DNA from: Citroniella saccharovorans | GTDB taxonomy: Bacteria; Bacillota; Clostridia; Tissierellales; Peptoniphilaceae | Assembly (NCBI RefSeq): GCF_035481615.1 | Contig: NZ_JAYKOT010000001.1 | Coordinates: 186,001-250,000 of the forward strand | Direction: 5' to 3' | DNA: 64,000 nucleotides | Shown here: piece after piece, positions 35,389-44,469 of the stretch | How the letters are laid out: every line of letters begins with the position of its first letter | How positions within the stretch are numbered: position 1 is the stretch's first letter | The notes under the pieces: model-generated | Database searches by the model: none | What the model was told of the DNA's origin: nothing | What the model saw: the letters and a program-made list of their open reading frames with translations, nothing else | Translations under genes and position numbers: made by a program

Positions 35389-37196
35389 GGTATCCCCTCT
35401 CTTTTTAAAACCTTTAATTTCTCTTGTTTCTTCTGCTCCCTTCTTGCCTTATATTTATCCTCATACTCTTTCTGTTTTCCGCTTGCTTTTCGTTTCAGGT
35501 AATTTTGATGTAGCTTGTCTTTTCTTTCTTCGATTTTTCTTTCTTCTTCCTCAAGTTTTTGTTTTTCTTCATCACTTAACTCCGCCTGTGGCAGTTCATA
35601 ATTGCCTATGAAATTAAAGTAAATTTCTATCTTTTGCTTTGATGTCTGACTTCCTTTTCTATCTCTTTCATGTACGACAATCTTTTCTACAAACTCATTT
35701 ATCATTGTGGTTGTAAGTTCATCAAAGTTTTCATAACGACTGATAAGAGATATAAATTTTTTAGCTCTGTCTGTTTCTTTTTCATATCTTGATACCTGCT
35801 GCTCCAAATCCTTAATTTCTTTACTTAAAGTTATCTGCTCCGTTTCATATTGGTTATTTAGTATTTCATATCTGCTATTTGGTATTTTGTTAAGGATCAT
35901 ATCTTCATAGATACGACACATCAGTCTTTCTAATTCCTGTAATCTTCCTTTGCTGTCAATAAGCCTTGTGCGTTTCTTTTCTATCTCTATTTTTTCCTTT
36001 TCTTCCATTTCATTTTGAATGGAACGGATAAAGGCTTCATTATCTTCATCAAGGTATTTTTTAATATCTTTTAGTGTTTCCCTAATAAGGTTTAAGACCG
36101 CTTCTGCTTTTATTCTGTGTGCTGATGGACAAAGTGTGCCACATGGTGTTTTAGTATAGGCACTGCAAGTGTAATAGGGAATATTCTTATAATTGCTTGT
36201 TCTATGAACATACATCTTGCTCCCACAATCTGCACAATACATTAGTCCTGTGAGTGGGTGATATTCTCCCCAACCGTCAGGATACCTTTTTACATTTCCT
36301 CTTATCCTTTGCACATTATCAAAGGTTTCTTGGTCTATGATTGGCTCGTGTGTATTTTCAAAAATAAGCCAGTTATCCTCGGATACATATTTGCTTTTCT
36401 TGTCCTTGAAGTGCTTTCTTGTTTTGAAATTGACTGTATGCCCCAAGTATTCTTGTTTCTTTAAAATGCTTGCTATTGTTGAGCTGCACCAACGATAGGG
36501 ATGTTCAAAGTTTTTGCTTTGATGTAATCCATATCCCATTTTTTGCTGATGATAAGCGGGTATATCTATCTTGTCCGCTTCCAGTATCTTTGCTATTTTG
36601 TATGGTCCTGCTCCGTCCATTGTAAGATTAAATATTCGTCTTACTATCTCGGCTGCTTTTTCATCTACTATCCATTTGTTTTTATCTTTTTCATCTTTGA
36701 TATAGCCATAAGGCGGTGTGCTTGCAGTATGTTTCCCACTTTCGCCTTTTGACCTGAAAGTCGATTGTATTTTTCTTGATGTATCTCTTGCATACCATTC
36801 ATTCATGATATTTCTAAAGGGAGTAAAATCATCTTCTCTGTAAAAACTATCTACATTATCATTGATAGCGATTAGTCTTACGCCCTTTTGTCTTAATATC
36901 TCCATACATTGACCAACTTTGAGATAATCTCTGCCAAGTCTGCTCATATCTTTTACAATGATACAACCAATATTTCCTTGATTGACTCCGTTCATCATTT
37001 CCATAAAGCCTGGTCTATCAAACTGTGTCCCGCTTATTCCGTCATCTGTAAAATGGATGATGTTGGTTAAATTATTCTTACTTGCATATTCTTCAAGGAT
37101 TTTCTTTTGATTAACGATTGAGTTACTTTCTCCTTCAAGTTCATCATCTCGACTTAATCTCTCATAGAGTGCTGTTATCTTTTCAAAATTCCTCAC
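35370..37196 (-). CDS. tnpX: Large serine recombinase of IME2 (TnpX type)
   Basis: This 608-aa protein has catalytic Ser in YERLSRDDE (about residue 14), VKDMSRLGRDY and the downstream recombinase domain. A zinc ribbon (CADCGSKMYVHR...YTCSAYTKTPCGTLCP) lies at about 320-355, then a long coiled coil. It is the Tn4451 TnpX type and would excise IME2, rejoining virD4. The gene lies 97 bp inside the junction. An inverted repeat within the attachment arm, gaattaag/cttaattc (37233-37286), precedes its RBS. Confidence 0.93.
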   Translation of the reverse strand: MRNFEKITALYERLSRDDELEGESNSIVNQKKILEEYASKNNLTNIIHFTDDGISGTQFDRPGFMEMMNGVNQGNIGCIIVKDMSRLGRDYLKVGQCMEILRQKGVRLIAINDNVDSFYREDDFTPFRNIMNEWYARDTSRKIQSTFRSKGESGKHTASTPPYGYIKDEKDKNKWIVDEKAAEIVRRIFNLTMDGAGPYKIAKILEADKIDIPAYHQQKMGYGLHQSKNFEHPYRWCSSTIASILKKQEYLGHTVNFKTRKHFKDKKSKYVSEDNWLIFENTHEPIIDQETFDNVQRIRGNVKRYPDGWGEYHPLTGLMYCADCGSKMYVHRTSNYKNIPYYTCSAYTKTPCGTLCPSAHRIKAEAVLNLIRETLKDIKKYLDEDNEAFIRSIQNEMEEKEKIEIEKKRTRLIDSKGRLQELERLMCRIYEDMILNKIPNSRYEILNNQYETEQITLSKEIKDLEQQVSRYEKETDRAKKFISLISRYENFDELTTTMINEFVEKIVVHERDRKGSQTSKQKIEIYFNFIGNYELPQAELSDEEKQKLEEEERKIEERKDKLHQNYLKRKASGKQKEYEDKYKARREQKKQEKLKVLKREGIPARDFQ

Positions 37197-37232
37197 TTTT
37201 TCCTCCTTCCTCTTAATTTCTTAAATAAAAAA

Positions 37233-37286
37233 GAATTAAGAAGTACATATTTCACTAAAACAGTGATTAAGTGTTCTCCTTAATTC
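37233..37286 (-). promoter_or_regulatory. Inverted repeat in the attachment arm before tnpX
   Basis: gaattaag (37233-37240) pairs with cttaattc (37279-37286) and is followed leftward by six U and the RBS GGAAGGAGG. It has the same hairpin/U-tract/RBS layout as other mobile genes. Confidence 0.55.
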
Positions 37287-37292
37287 TATTAC

Positions 37293-38294
37293 TCCTGCTG
37301 CTAGTTTGTATTTCTTATATTGTTTTACTGCAAAATGATTTGGCTTTTCTTTTTCTAATGCTTCAAACATATAGTCTACTGCATTTTTAAAATTTTCATC
37401 TTCTTCTCTTACCTCACTTGCATCTATCATAGCAAGTAAAGTTGTAAAGTTCTGTTCTTCTTTAGGAGCTTCATACCAGATATATCCTATAAGTGCTGTG
37501 TAATAGAGTTTTTCAGCTTTCACCCAAAAATCCTCAGTTGATTTTTCTCCTTCTCCCTTAGTATTTGCAATTATTGTTTGTACTAATTTCAAAATATCTT
37601 TTTCACTTTTCAAGTATGCAAAGGGATTATATCTCATGGATTTTTTAAAGTTTATTGTGTTTAGTATTTTTATCTCATATCCATTTCTTTCCAACATTTT
37701 CCCACATTCCAAGACTAATGTTCCTTTTGGATCGGTTACTACATATGAAGAGTGCATTTGCATGAGATTTGGCTTTACAAAAAACCTTGTTTTACCACTA
37801 CCAGAACCTCCAATTACCAATACATTTTTATTTCTCGCATATTTTGGATTTTTAGGTCTATTGTTCATGGTAAGTCTTTCAGTTTGAGTTAATAGCACAT
37901 TGTTTTCAAACTTCTTGTCAATGTATGGCTCAATATCTTTTTCATTTCCCCATCTTGCCGATCCATATTCTCTGCCCTCTCTAAACTTTTTTGCTTTTTT
38001 CTTTTTCTGTATAAGGATTAACTTAATAACTACTGATAGAATTAGACCGGGTATCAGATTTTTTATTTTTAATGATGGAATATATTTTAAAGTATCTATT
38101 TGACTAAAAGCTACTAGAATTCTATCTATTATATCTCCTCCTACATAAGAGTTGACATGGCTTGCAAAGATATTTCCTATATAAAAAAATAAGAGGTAAG
38201 GAAGATTTTCTAATACAAATTTCTTCTTATCTCTTATCTTAAAAACATTTTTTATATCTTTTATTATTTCATTTAGTATTTTCGAATTAATCAC
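37293..38294 (-). pseudogene. virD4: 5' part of virD4, cut by IME2
   Basis: The front 334 codons of the VirD4/TraG coupling protein remain: membrane segments around residues 27-45 and 80-100, and the P-loop VIGGSGSGKTRFFVKP near residue 158 (Walker A). After KYKLAAG the frame runs into IME2 and stops at 37236 after 18 foreign residues (VIELRRTLNHCFSEICTS). The coupling protein presents relaxosomes to the channel and is essential for transfer, so the ICE should be transfer-dead while IME2 is inserted. Confidence 0.92.
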
Positions 38295-38312
38295 TTCCTC
38301 TCCATAAAAAAG

Positions 38313-38327
38313 AGTAGATTTCTCTAC
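38313..38327 (-). terminator. Short hairpin with U-tract before virD4
   Basis: gtaga...tctac followed leftward by six U and the virD4 RBS GAGAGG. A weak member of the recurrent leader type. Confidence 0.45.
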
Positions 38328-38384
38328 CCATTAGTATCTTATTTATCTTTTTTATATATTATTACTGGAACTTGTTTTATTTTT

Positions 38385-38546
38385 TTACCTATCTTTTTTT
38401 CTTTCCAAGACAAAAATCATATTCTCATTTCTTTTAAAATATCCTAAATCTCTATGATAGCTTATACCACACTTGCAATGTAATAGACCTATAAACTGTT
38501 GCTTCATCTTTGAGTTACATATGGGACATATTCTTTTATTTGTCAT
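38385..38546 (-). CDS. Small zinc-ribbon protein (53 aa)
   Basis: Starts with the ATG at 38546 and reads MTNKRICPICNSKMKQQF...LHCKCGISYHRDLGYF. The CPIC and CKC pairs suggest a zinc ribbon. The frame stops after a run of seven A; one A fewer would extend it to ERKKIGKKIKQVPVIIYKKDK. It lies between pcfB and virD4 on the same strand. Function unknown. Confidence 0.5.
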   Translation of the reverse strand: MTNKRICPICNSKMKQQFIGLLHCKCGISYHRDLGYFKRNENMIFVLERKKDR

Positions 38547-38564
38547 TTTAAACCACCATTATAC

Positions 38565-38703
38565 TTATATTTTACTTTCAAAGGTATTTTTTAGTTTTTT
38601 CCCTAATGCTTCTGTTCTCATTTTTTATCTATAGATAAGAGAAATTCTTCTACTGGATGATTCCATCTTCTTTTTCATAGTATTCAACAATAAAGCTATT
38701 CAT
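38565..38703 (-). pseudogene. Remnant of a RelE/HigB-like toxin gene
   Basis: The minus strand reads MNSFIVEYYEKEDG, then after a shift HPVEEFLLSIDKK, then after another shift MRTEALGKKLKN. This is the front of a Gp49/HigB-type toxin, with at least two frame disruptions and no C-terminal half. Likely dead. Confidence 0.5.
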
Positions 38704-38742
38704 GCCTTCTCATCATATATATTATATATCTAAGTGCTTTTA

Positions 38743-39234
38743 TTATAAACTTTGTTCCTGATGCTTATGTTTAACCTTATCTCTGTCAATAGTATCTTTG
38801 ACTTTATCCTTGAAGTTATTAAGCCTTTCTATTACAGATTTTCTTTTTCTTGACTTATCTTTAGTAAATTTCTGGACTGTCTTTTTAAAAGCTTGTTCCA
38901 TCACTTTTATATCTTTTGCTTGAAAAAAGATAATGTTGTTTCCATTTTCTAAATCTTTCTTTATGGAAAATTTCACCCCATATCTTTTTAATTCTTTTTT
39001 CAATGCTTTTAAGTCTATGTCATTTAATTCTAAGGTTTCTACTTTACCTTTTTTTACAAGATCTTTTACTTTTACTTTTTTAAATTTTTCTAAGGGTCTT
39101 GACTGTTCTGTCTGCGCTTTATGTTTATTTATTTCTAATATTTTCTTCATCAAATTTATAACTTGCTTGGCTGTAACTATCCCCGCTTTTTTTACTATGG
39201 CTATTGTTCTGCTATTTATATCATCATTTTGCAT
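38743..39234 (-). CDS. PcfB-like (DUF3801) protein of the ICE
   Basis: A 163-aa protein with DIDLKALKKELKRYGVKFSIKKDLENGNNIIFFQAKDIKVMEQAFKKTVQKF and a basic C-terminal tail. PcfB-type proteins bridge relaxase and coupling protein, and it is encoded just upstream of virD4. A divergent copy exists in IME1 (12672-13199). It ends before the toxin remnant. Confidence 0.82.
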   Translation of the reverse strand: MQNDDINSRTIAIVKKAGIVTAKQVINLMKKILEINKHKAQTEQSRPLEKFKKVKVKDLVKKGKVETLELNDIDLKALKKELKRYGVKFSIKKDLENGNNIIFFQAKDIKVMEQAFKKTVQKFTKDKSRKRKSVIERLNNFKDKVKDTIDRDKVKHKHQEQSL

Positions 39235-39248
39235 TCACTCACCTACTT

Positions 39249-40106
39249 TCATTCTTTTTTTAATATTTCATAGGCTAATTTTGATTTCTCCTTCATTTTT
39301 TCTATTCTTCTATTTTCTCCTGTAAATATAATGGGACTGCATATTTCAAGTATCCTTGAGTAAATTCTTTTATCTTTTATAGTTTCAGGATTAGTTAAAG
39401 CTGATATATTTAAGTTTGTTGTTATAATTAGAGGTTTCCCACTTCTATATCTACTATCTATTATGTTAAAGATATGCTCAGCTGCAAAATCTGTATCTCT
39501 TTCCATTCCAAAATCATCAATAATTAATAGTTTCTTATGATTTAGGTTATCTATATACTTACTCTTATCAATCTCAAAGTTAGTCATATCATTTAAAATT
39601 ACTGAAAAATTTGTCATTTTGACTGATATTTCTTTTTCTAGTAAAGCATTTGCTATAGCACTTGCAAGATATGTTTTTCCACATCCCACATTCCCTATGA
39701 GAATTAATCCTATATTATTTTCATATATTTCATCAAATTTTTCCACATAATTTTTTGCTACTTTTTCATGCTCACTATCTTTGTCCATATTTTTAAAATT
39801 CCAATTTAATAAGATAGGATCAGAAAAACACTCTTTTTTTAAGTGTTCAATTTTTAAAAGCCTTTTATTTTCTTTTCTTTTTTCTTCCTCTAATTTTTGT
39901 CTTTCTTTTTTACATTGACATAAAATACCAACTTTTTTTATTTCTCCAAAGAAGTCTATTTCTTTTTCAATTGGTGTTTTACATTTTGCACAATATTTTA
40001 ATCCTGTTTCTTGATCTATATAACTCCTATTTTCTTCATCTTTTGATGGACTATTTGTTTCTGCATTTTTTATTTTCTGTTCTAGGATTTCTTTTATTAA
40101 TTCCAT
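39249..40106 (-). CDS. DnaC/IstB-like helicase-loader ATPase
   Basis: I start this at the ATG at 40106 (MELIKEILEQ) behind the RBS AGGAGAGGAG, giving 285 aa. A zinc-binding segment (YCAKCKTPIE...ILCQCKKERQ) lies at about 40-70. The AAA+ domain follows, with Walker A GNVGCGKTYL (about 137) and Walker B LLIIDDFGME. It should load DnaB on the ICE origin together with the initiator encoded just upstream. Confidence 0.88.
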   Translation of the reverse strand: MELIKEILEQKIKNAETNSPSKDEENRSYIDQETGLKYCAKCKTPIEKEIDFFGEIKKVGILCQCKKERQKLEEEKRKENKRLLKIEHLKKECFSDPILLNWNFKNMDKDSEHEKVAKNYVEKFDEIYENNIGLILIGNVGCGKTYLASAIANALLEKEISVKMTNFSVILNDMTNFEIDKSKYIDNLNHKKLLIIDDFGMERDTDFAAEHIFNIIDSRYRSGKPLIITTNLNISALTNPETIKDKRIYSRILEICSPIIFTGENRRIEKMKEKSKLAYEILKKE

Positions 40107-40120
40107 ATGCTCCTCTCCTA

Positions 40121-41101
40121 TCAAGTATTTAAAATTTCTCTCCATATATCCTCATCGTTACTATAGTCATAGTTTTCTCTTTTCTGATCTTCTCTCTTTA
40201 TGACTTCTATGTTTCTAATATTTTCATCTGCATTGTATAAGAGAGTCAGTAGATAAGCATTAATGTTTCTAATATCCTTTGGAGCATTTTCTCTTAGGTA
40301 TTTCAAAACATAGTCTATGTGTTTATAGTTAAGACTTAGAAATTTTTCTTTAAAATTTTCATTGGATATATGCCTCCCTCCTATTTTAATGTTTGTAAAG
40401 CTAGTTAAGGCTTTTACAAGTACATTTATCATTACATCTACTTGCTTCTTTTCTTCTATTCTTACTTTTTCAAAGATTTCATAAGATATATTCTTTTTTA
40501 TAGTTTCTTTTAATTCTTCCTCCTCCAAAGTTTTTTTTGATTTTTCTCCTAGCTTTTCTAAGGGGGATATGGGGGTGGTATTATTAAAATCAGTATTATT
40601 AGTTTCAGTATTATTAATATTAGTATTATTAGAGTCCTCTTTTGAAACTTCTTGAGGTTTGTTTTCTAAACTTCCTGAAGTTTGTTTTTTAAACTTCTTG
40701 AGGTTTGCTTTTGAAACTTCTGTAGTTTTATTATTTTCTGTGTAAATAAAGTTCTTTACATAGAGTAAATTTGGCTTTCCAAGTCCTAACCTCTTTTTTT
40801 CTAATAATCCTATCTCTTCAATTTCTTTCATTACTTTGACCGATTTATTTCTCCCCCAATTTAATACTTCCATAATTTCTTCTATGGTATAGATAATGTA
40901 TACCTTGTTTTCTTCATCTAACCATTTATTCTTAATTGACAAGCTCATTCTATCGAGTAGAATTCCATAAAGAATTTTTGCTTCTACGGATAGTTTTTTA
41001 AAATTTAAGTCGGTGAATAAAGTTTTGGGAATCCTAAAAAATGAATATTGTTCTGATTCATTGCCATAATAGTATTCAAATTTAACTATTTCTTTCATCA
41101 T
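40121..41101 (-). CDS. repA: RepA_N-type replication initiator
   Basis: Starts at the ATG at 41101 (MMKEIVKFEYYYGNESEQ) after AAAGGGGG. The first 110 residues, FFRIPKTLFTDLNFKKLSVEAKILYGILLDRMSLS, carry the RepA_N winged-helix domain of Firmicute plasmid and ICE initiators. A repeat-rich linker with six Asn-Thr (NNT) units follows (about 150-175), then a DnaD-like end. ICEs use such proteins to replicate as circles. It is the first main gene at the ICE right end. Confidence 0.87.
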   Translation of the reverse strand: MMKEIVKFEYYYGNESEQYSFFRIPKTLFTDLNFKKLSVEAKILYGILLDRMSLSIKNKWLDEENKVYIIYTIEEIMEVLNWGRNKSVKVMKEIEEIGLLEKKRLGLGKPNLLYVKNFIYTENNKTTEVSKANLKKFKKQTSGSLENKPQEVSKEDSNNTNINNTETNNTDFNNTTPISPLEKLGEKSKKTLEEEELKETIKKNISYEIFEKVRIEEKKQVDVMINVLVKALTSFTNIKIGGRHISNENFKEKFLSLNYKHIDYVLKYLRENAPKDIRNINAYLLTLLYNADENIRNIEVIKREDQKRENYDYSNDEDIWREILNT

Positions 41102-41121
41102 AACCCCCTTTCTTTTCATAT

Positions 41122-41156
41122 AAAAAGAGATAGCTTTGATTTTGCTATCTCTTTTT
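41122..41156 (-). terminator. Hairpin with U-tract before repA
   Basis: aaaaagagatagc / gctatctcttttt, a 13-bp perfect stem, with a U-run leading into the repA RBS. Confidence 0.75.
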
Positions 41157-41184
41157 CATCGTTTTAATCTATTTATTTTTATAT

Positions 41185-41475
41185 TTAAATTACTTTTATT
41201 CTTTCATTCACCCCTTCTATCACTTCTATAATAAAATATCCTAGCACTGGTAAACCATAAGGACTAAAAAGATATGCTAGTATAAACGCATCTATAGCAA
41301 GTGCTTTTTCTCCATGATAAACAGATCCTAAAAATCCCATAATAGCGATAAATGAAATCAGTTTGAAAAATATTGTGCTGAGTCCTAATACAAACGTTAA
41401 AAATAGAATTATGATACTTAACGCTATCCTAATAGGAAACAATATGATTTTGAAAAAAACTCTAAATATTATCAT
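41185..41475 (-). CDS. Small membrane protein at the ICE right end (96 aa)
   Basis: An almost entirely hydrophobic protein with three to four spans (MIIFRVFFKIILFPIRIALSIIILFLTFVLGLSTIFF...). ICEs of this kind often start with such a small membrane gene (resembling CD1845-type proteins) before repA. Function unknown. Confidence 0.6.
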   Translation of the reverse strand: MIIFRVFFKIILFPIRIALSIIILFLTFVLGLSTIFFKLISFIAIMGFLGSVYHGEKALAIDAFILAYLFSPYGLPVLGYFIIEVIEGVNERIKVI

Positions 41476-41518
41476 ATTCTCTTCAATCCTTATTACTTAT
41501 GTTTTCTTTTCTTTTTTG

Positions 41519-42758
41519 TTAATTTAATAAAAAAGATGACAGACTTAATCCTAAATCGTCTTGTTTAAAAGTTTTGTGGAAGCCTTTAAACTTTGATTTT
41601 AATGGATTTATTGTATCTGTCATCATTATATCACTGTCCCCGGAGCCATTGTATCCAACTATTGCCACGCTCTCGCCCTCATATATACTTAAGCTAATAT
41701 CGTGAAGACCATTATCAGTTTTTGGATAAGTAAATGAAGCATCTTTTACACTAATTTTGCCAAAATTTACATCGTAAGCCTTTTTCTCTTCGCTGCTGTC
41801 CATAAAAGTAAAGTAATCGCTTGCGAAGGAAACATTTCTAGGCAAATTGCCTACAGTCACTATCATATCCTTACTAGACTTTTGCATGTCTTGATAAGCC
41901 ATAAGTGCAGCACCCATCATACCAATGAGTATCTTACCAACGAAGGCAAGTTTTATTGTTATGACTATGGCGATGGAGAAGGCTATAACGCTTAGTATGT
42001 CACAGAAAAGCAGTGACTTAGCATCTTTTAGTCTCTCGTAAAAATATTTTTTGCTAATATCTTTAAAAACGCTAGTATATTTACTTAAGAAAAAATTTGA
42101 GCTATTATACGATTTTATCTCTCTATTAGTCTTGGTATCTGTAAATATGCTGTAGAAATAATTTAGCTTCCTCTCGTCAAAGGCTTCTATGCTCTTGAGA
42201 TCATAAAAGGCCTTGCCGCGTATAAGTCTTGTGATCAGGTAAGGGGCTACTGTTAAAGCCGCAAGTGCAACTAAGTATGGACTATAAGTCCAAAGCGTTA
42301 TCAGTATCAATATAACTTCAAGTCCTTGACCTATCACCATGGCAAGTAGCCTTACCGAATTACTTAGCCTTTCGTCATCAACAGCTGTGGCTGCTCTTTC
42401 TTCTATAGTTAAAAAATCTCTATCTTCAAAGTTAATTAAGTCTACCCTTGATAATTTTTCTGCCAGCTCTCTATTTAAGTAACTGCCAGTCTTTTTCGAA
42501 TAGATAGCCATTCATAGCGATTGCATAAAAATACTCAAGAAGCCTTTCAAGTAAAATTATTATTAAAAGCATAAGGCCATATTTTATAATAGTTTCAATA
42601 TTATTGGCGTGTTTGATATATTCATAGCCGCTTTGTATGATCTGCATCGAGGCATATAGCTTAGCTGCGACAAATAAACCTGAAATTATATGGTAGATGA
42701 AGACATAGATGCTCGCGATTGGCGTTATGCTAAAAACTTTTTTAATCACTTTATTCAT
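41519..42758 (-). pseudogene. ABC exporter, frameshifted and truncated at Walker A
   Basis: The start is the ATG at 42758 (MNKVIKKVFSITP), overlapping the stop of the partner transporter by 8 bp. A GAAAAAG run (plus-strand T-run 42492-42496) has one A too many; with one fewer, NGYLFEKTGSYLNRELAEKLS is continuous. The six-span membrane domain is complete, but the ATPase stops after VAIVGYNGSG: the next residues (DSDIMMTDTINPL...) are foreign. The true 3' part probably lies beyond the left end of the ICE, outside the window. Confidence 0.82.
41600..41660. other. Probable right end of the outer ICE
   Basis: At about 41633 the ABC exporter coding sequence breaks off inside its Walker A codons (after ggctccggg on the minus strand), and unrelated sequence follows. 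All genes leftward belong to the ICE, all rightward to the host. The exact boundary cannot be fixed without the other end. Confidence 0.5.
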
Positions 42759-44469
42759 TTTTTGCCTCCTTATACCAAGCTGCTTGCTCAGTGAACATTT
42801 TTGCATATTTGCCGCCCTTTTCCATAAGCGTTTCGTGCGTACCTCGTTCAATAATCCTTCCCTTGTCAATGACTAGAACTTCATCAGCAAGCTTTGATAA
42901 AACAAGTCTGTGGGTTATAATGATTGCACCACGCATCTTAAGTACCTTGATTATACCCTCATACATCTTTGCTTCCATCATTGGGTCCATGGATGCAGTT
43001 GGCTCATCAAAGATCAAAAAGTCAGAAGATTTTGAGATGGCTCTCGCAATTGCAAGCCTTTGACTCTCGCCACCAGATAGATAGACGCCGTCGTCTTCAA
43101 GTTTACCTAAATTAGTATTGGCATCGTACTTGTCAAGCTCCATTAAGCTTAAATCGCTTGAAATGTCCTTTTCATCACCCAGCAAAACATTATCCTTTAT
43201 ACTAAGCTCATAGTTTTGAAAGTCTTGATAAACTATTGCTAAGCTATCTGCCAATTCTCTTTTCGATAAATAATATGGCTCAGTGCCATTGATCTTGACA
43301 GAGCCACTACTTGGCTTATAAAGCCCAGCTATCAGCTTAATTATAGTTGATTTGCCAGCACCATTCTCACCAACTATGGCAGTTACCTTATTCTTGTCAA
43401 TCTCTAGAGATAAATCATCTAAAACAATATTTTCACTTTGTGGATATTTAAAACTTAAATTTTCAAAAATAATTTTGGCTCCGCTATTAAATTGCTCTTT
43501 GACTGATTTTTCATCATAATTAAGTATATAAAGAAGTGTTTCTGCGATGTAGCCAGAATTAGCTACGCTAGAAGCTTCATAAACAAAATCCTCCGCCATA
43601 TCCAAAGTAGTCGACGCAGATGTGATGACCGCAGTAAGTGAGCCGACGCTAATTGCTCTTTGCATAAGTTTTAATATTACAAAAAGTATCGCAAGGCCCA
43701 TCCATATTATGTTTATAAAAGAGCTTAGCAAAAGATACTTTTGACTTGCTATAGTCGTCTTAAGTCTCTCATCAAAAACAGCTTCGGAATATTTTTTAAA
43801 CTTCTTAAGAAACAAAGACTTCATTTGAAAAACTTTTATCTCATAAATGGCGTTCTTGTCCTTTAGTATCCTTAAAATATTTTCCATTTCACGCTCATTA
43901 TGCGTTGTGTTCTCAAACATCTTATTCATATTATTGACTGCCTTAAAGCTGAAAAATACATCAAGCGCAGCACTTATGATATACGCAAGGCCAAGATAAG
44001 CTGATATCGTAAAGAATACAAAAGCAACGCCAACTACCTTCACCGCAATTGCTGCTATGGCTATGGATGAATTGAATAATTCGATGACTGCCATGTGTGG
44101 ACGGTCCTTCACCTTGTTTAGTTTGTCTTGAAAACCTGACTTTTCAATCTCTTCCAAAGATATTTTATCAAGTTTATTCATGACAGCCATATTTAAATTA
44201 AGTTCGAGTTTTTGCTCAAGCTTAATATCTAAAATATTTCGAATGAACTTCGATACTTCGCCCCAAGCAAACAAAAGTATTAATAAAATAACTGGAAATA
44301 AATTGCGTTCCCCATGTACATAGTTAAGAATCGAATCGACAGCCATAGCCGTAGCGTAAATTATAGCTGGACTAACAAGAGCCGTGATCAAAGATTCAAT
44401 TAAGATAAATATGTATGTGGAGCCTGCATGCTTGCGTACGAGTTTGTACGTGTTAAGAATCGCTTTCAT
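42751..44469 (-). CDS. ABC exporter half-transporter
   Basis: Starts at the ATG at 44469 (MKAILNTYKLVRKHAG) behind the RBS GGAGGCG. The 572-aa protein has six spans up to about 300 and an ATPase with Walker A GENGAGKST, signature LSGGESQR and Walker B LIFDEPT. It pairs with the truncated transporter downstream, whose start overlaps its stop. Such pairs export peptides or lipids. The upstream gene (44453-44882) overlaps its start, so the three form one operon. With its partner broken, a heterodimer could not form. Confidence 0.85.
   Translation of the reverse strand: MKAILNTYKLVRKHAGSTYIFILIESLITALVSPAIIYATAMAVDSILNYVHGERNLFPVILLILLFAWGEVSKFIRNILDIKLEQKLELNLNMAVMNKLDKISLEEIEKSGFQDKLNKVKDRPHMAVIELFNSSIAIAAIAVKVVGVAFVFFTISAYLGLAYIISAALDVFFSFKAVNNMNKMFENTTHNEREMENILRILKDKNAIYEIKVFQMKSLFLKKFKKYSEAVFDERLKTTIASQKYLLLSSFINIIWMGLAILFVILKLMQRAISVGSLTAVITSASTTLDMAEDFVYEASSVANSGYIAETLLYILNYDEKSVKEQFNSGAKIIFENLSFKYPQSENIVLDDLSLEIDKNKVTAIVGENGAGKSTIIKLIAGLYKPSSGSVKINGTEPYYLSKRELADSLAIVYQDFQNYELSIKDNVLLGDEKDISSDLSLMELDKYDANTNLGKLEDDGVYLSGGESQRLAIARAISKSSDFLIFDEPTASMDPMMEAKMYEGIIKVLKMRGAIIITHRLVLSKLADEVLVIDKGRIIERGTHETLMEKGGKYAKMFTEQAAWYKEAKNE

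Larger units (their letters stand above)
22747..37292. mobile_element. IME2: Tn4451-type mobilizable element inserted in virD4
   Basis: A 14.5-kb guest separates virD4 into two parts. The 5-bp core CAGGA (plus strand tcctg at 22742-22746 and 37293-37297) lies at both junctions. Joining the halves restores ...KYKLAAG|KTAKSILISCGARLAPF in frame, the expected coupling-protein sequence. The recombinase lies at one end and tnpW at the other. Between them are an ORF6N protein, DUF1413-like protein, replisome organizer, relaxase, oriT core, DUF3847-like protein, sigma-like factor, and the ECF/ABC transporter cargo with its TetR regulator. Confidence 0.92.

Noticed and set aside
35370..37196. The IME2 recombinase as integrase of the outer ICE
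   Set aside because: Its end lies inside virD4 with matching CAGGA junctions, so it belongs to the guest; the ICE's own recombinase must be outside the window.
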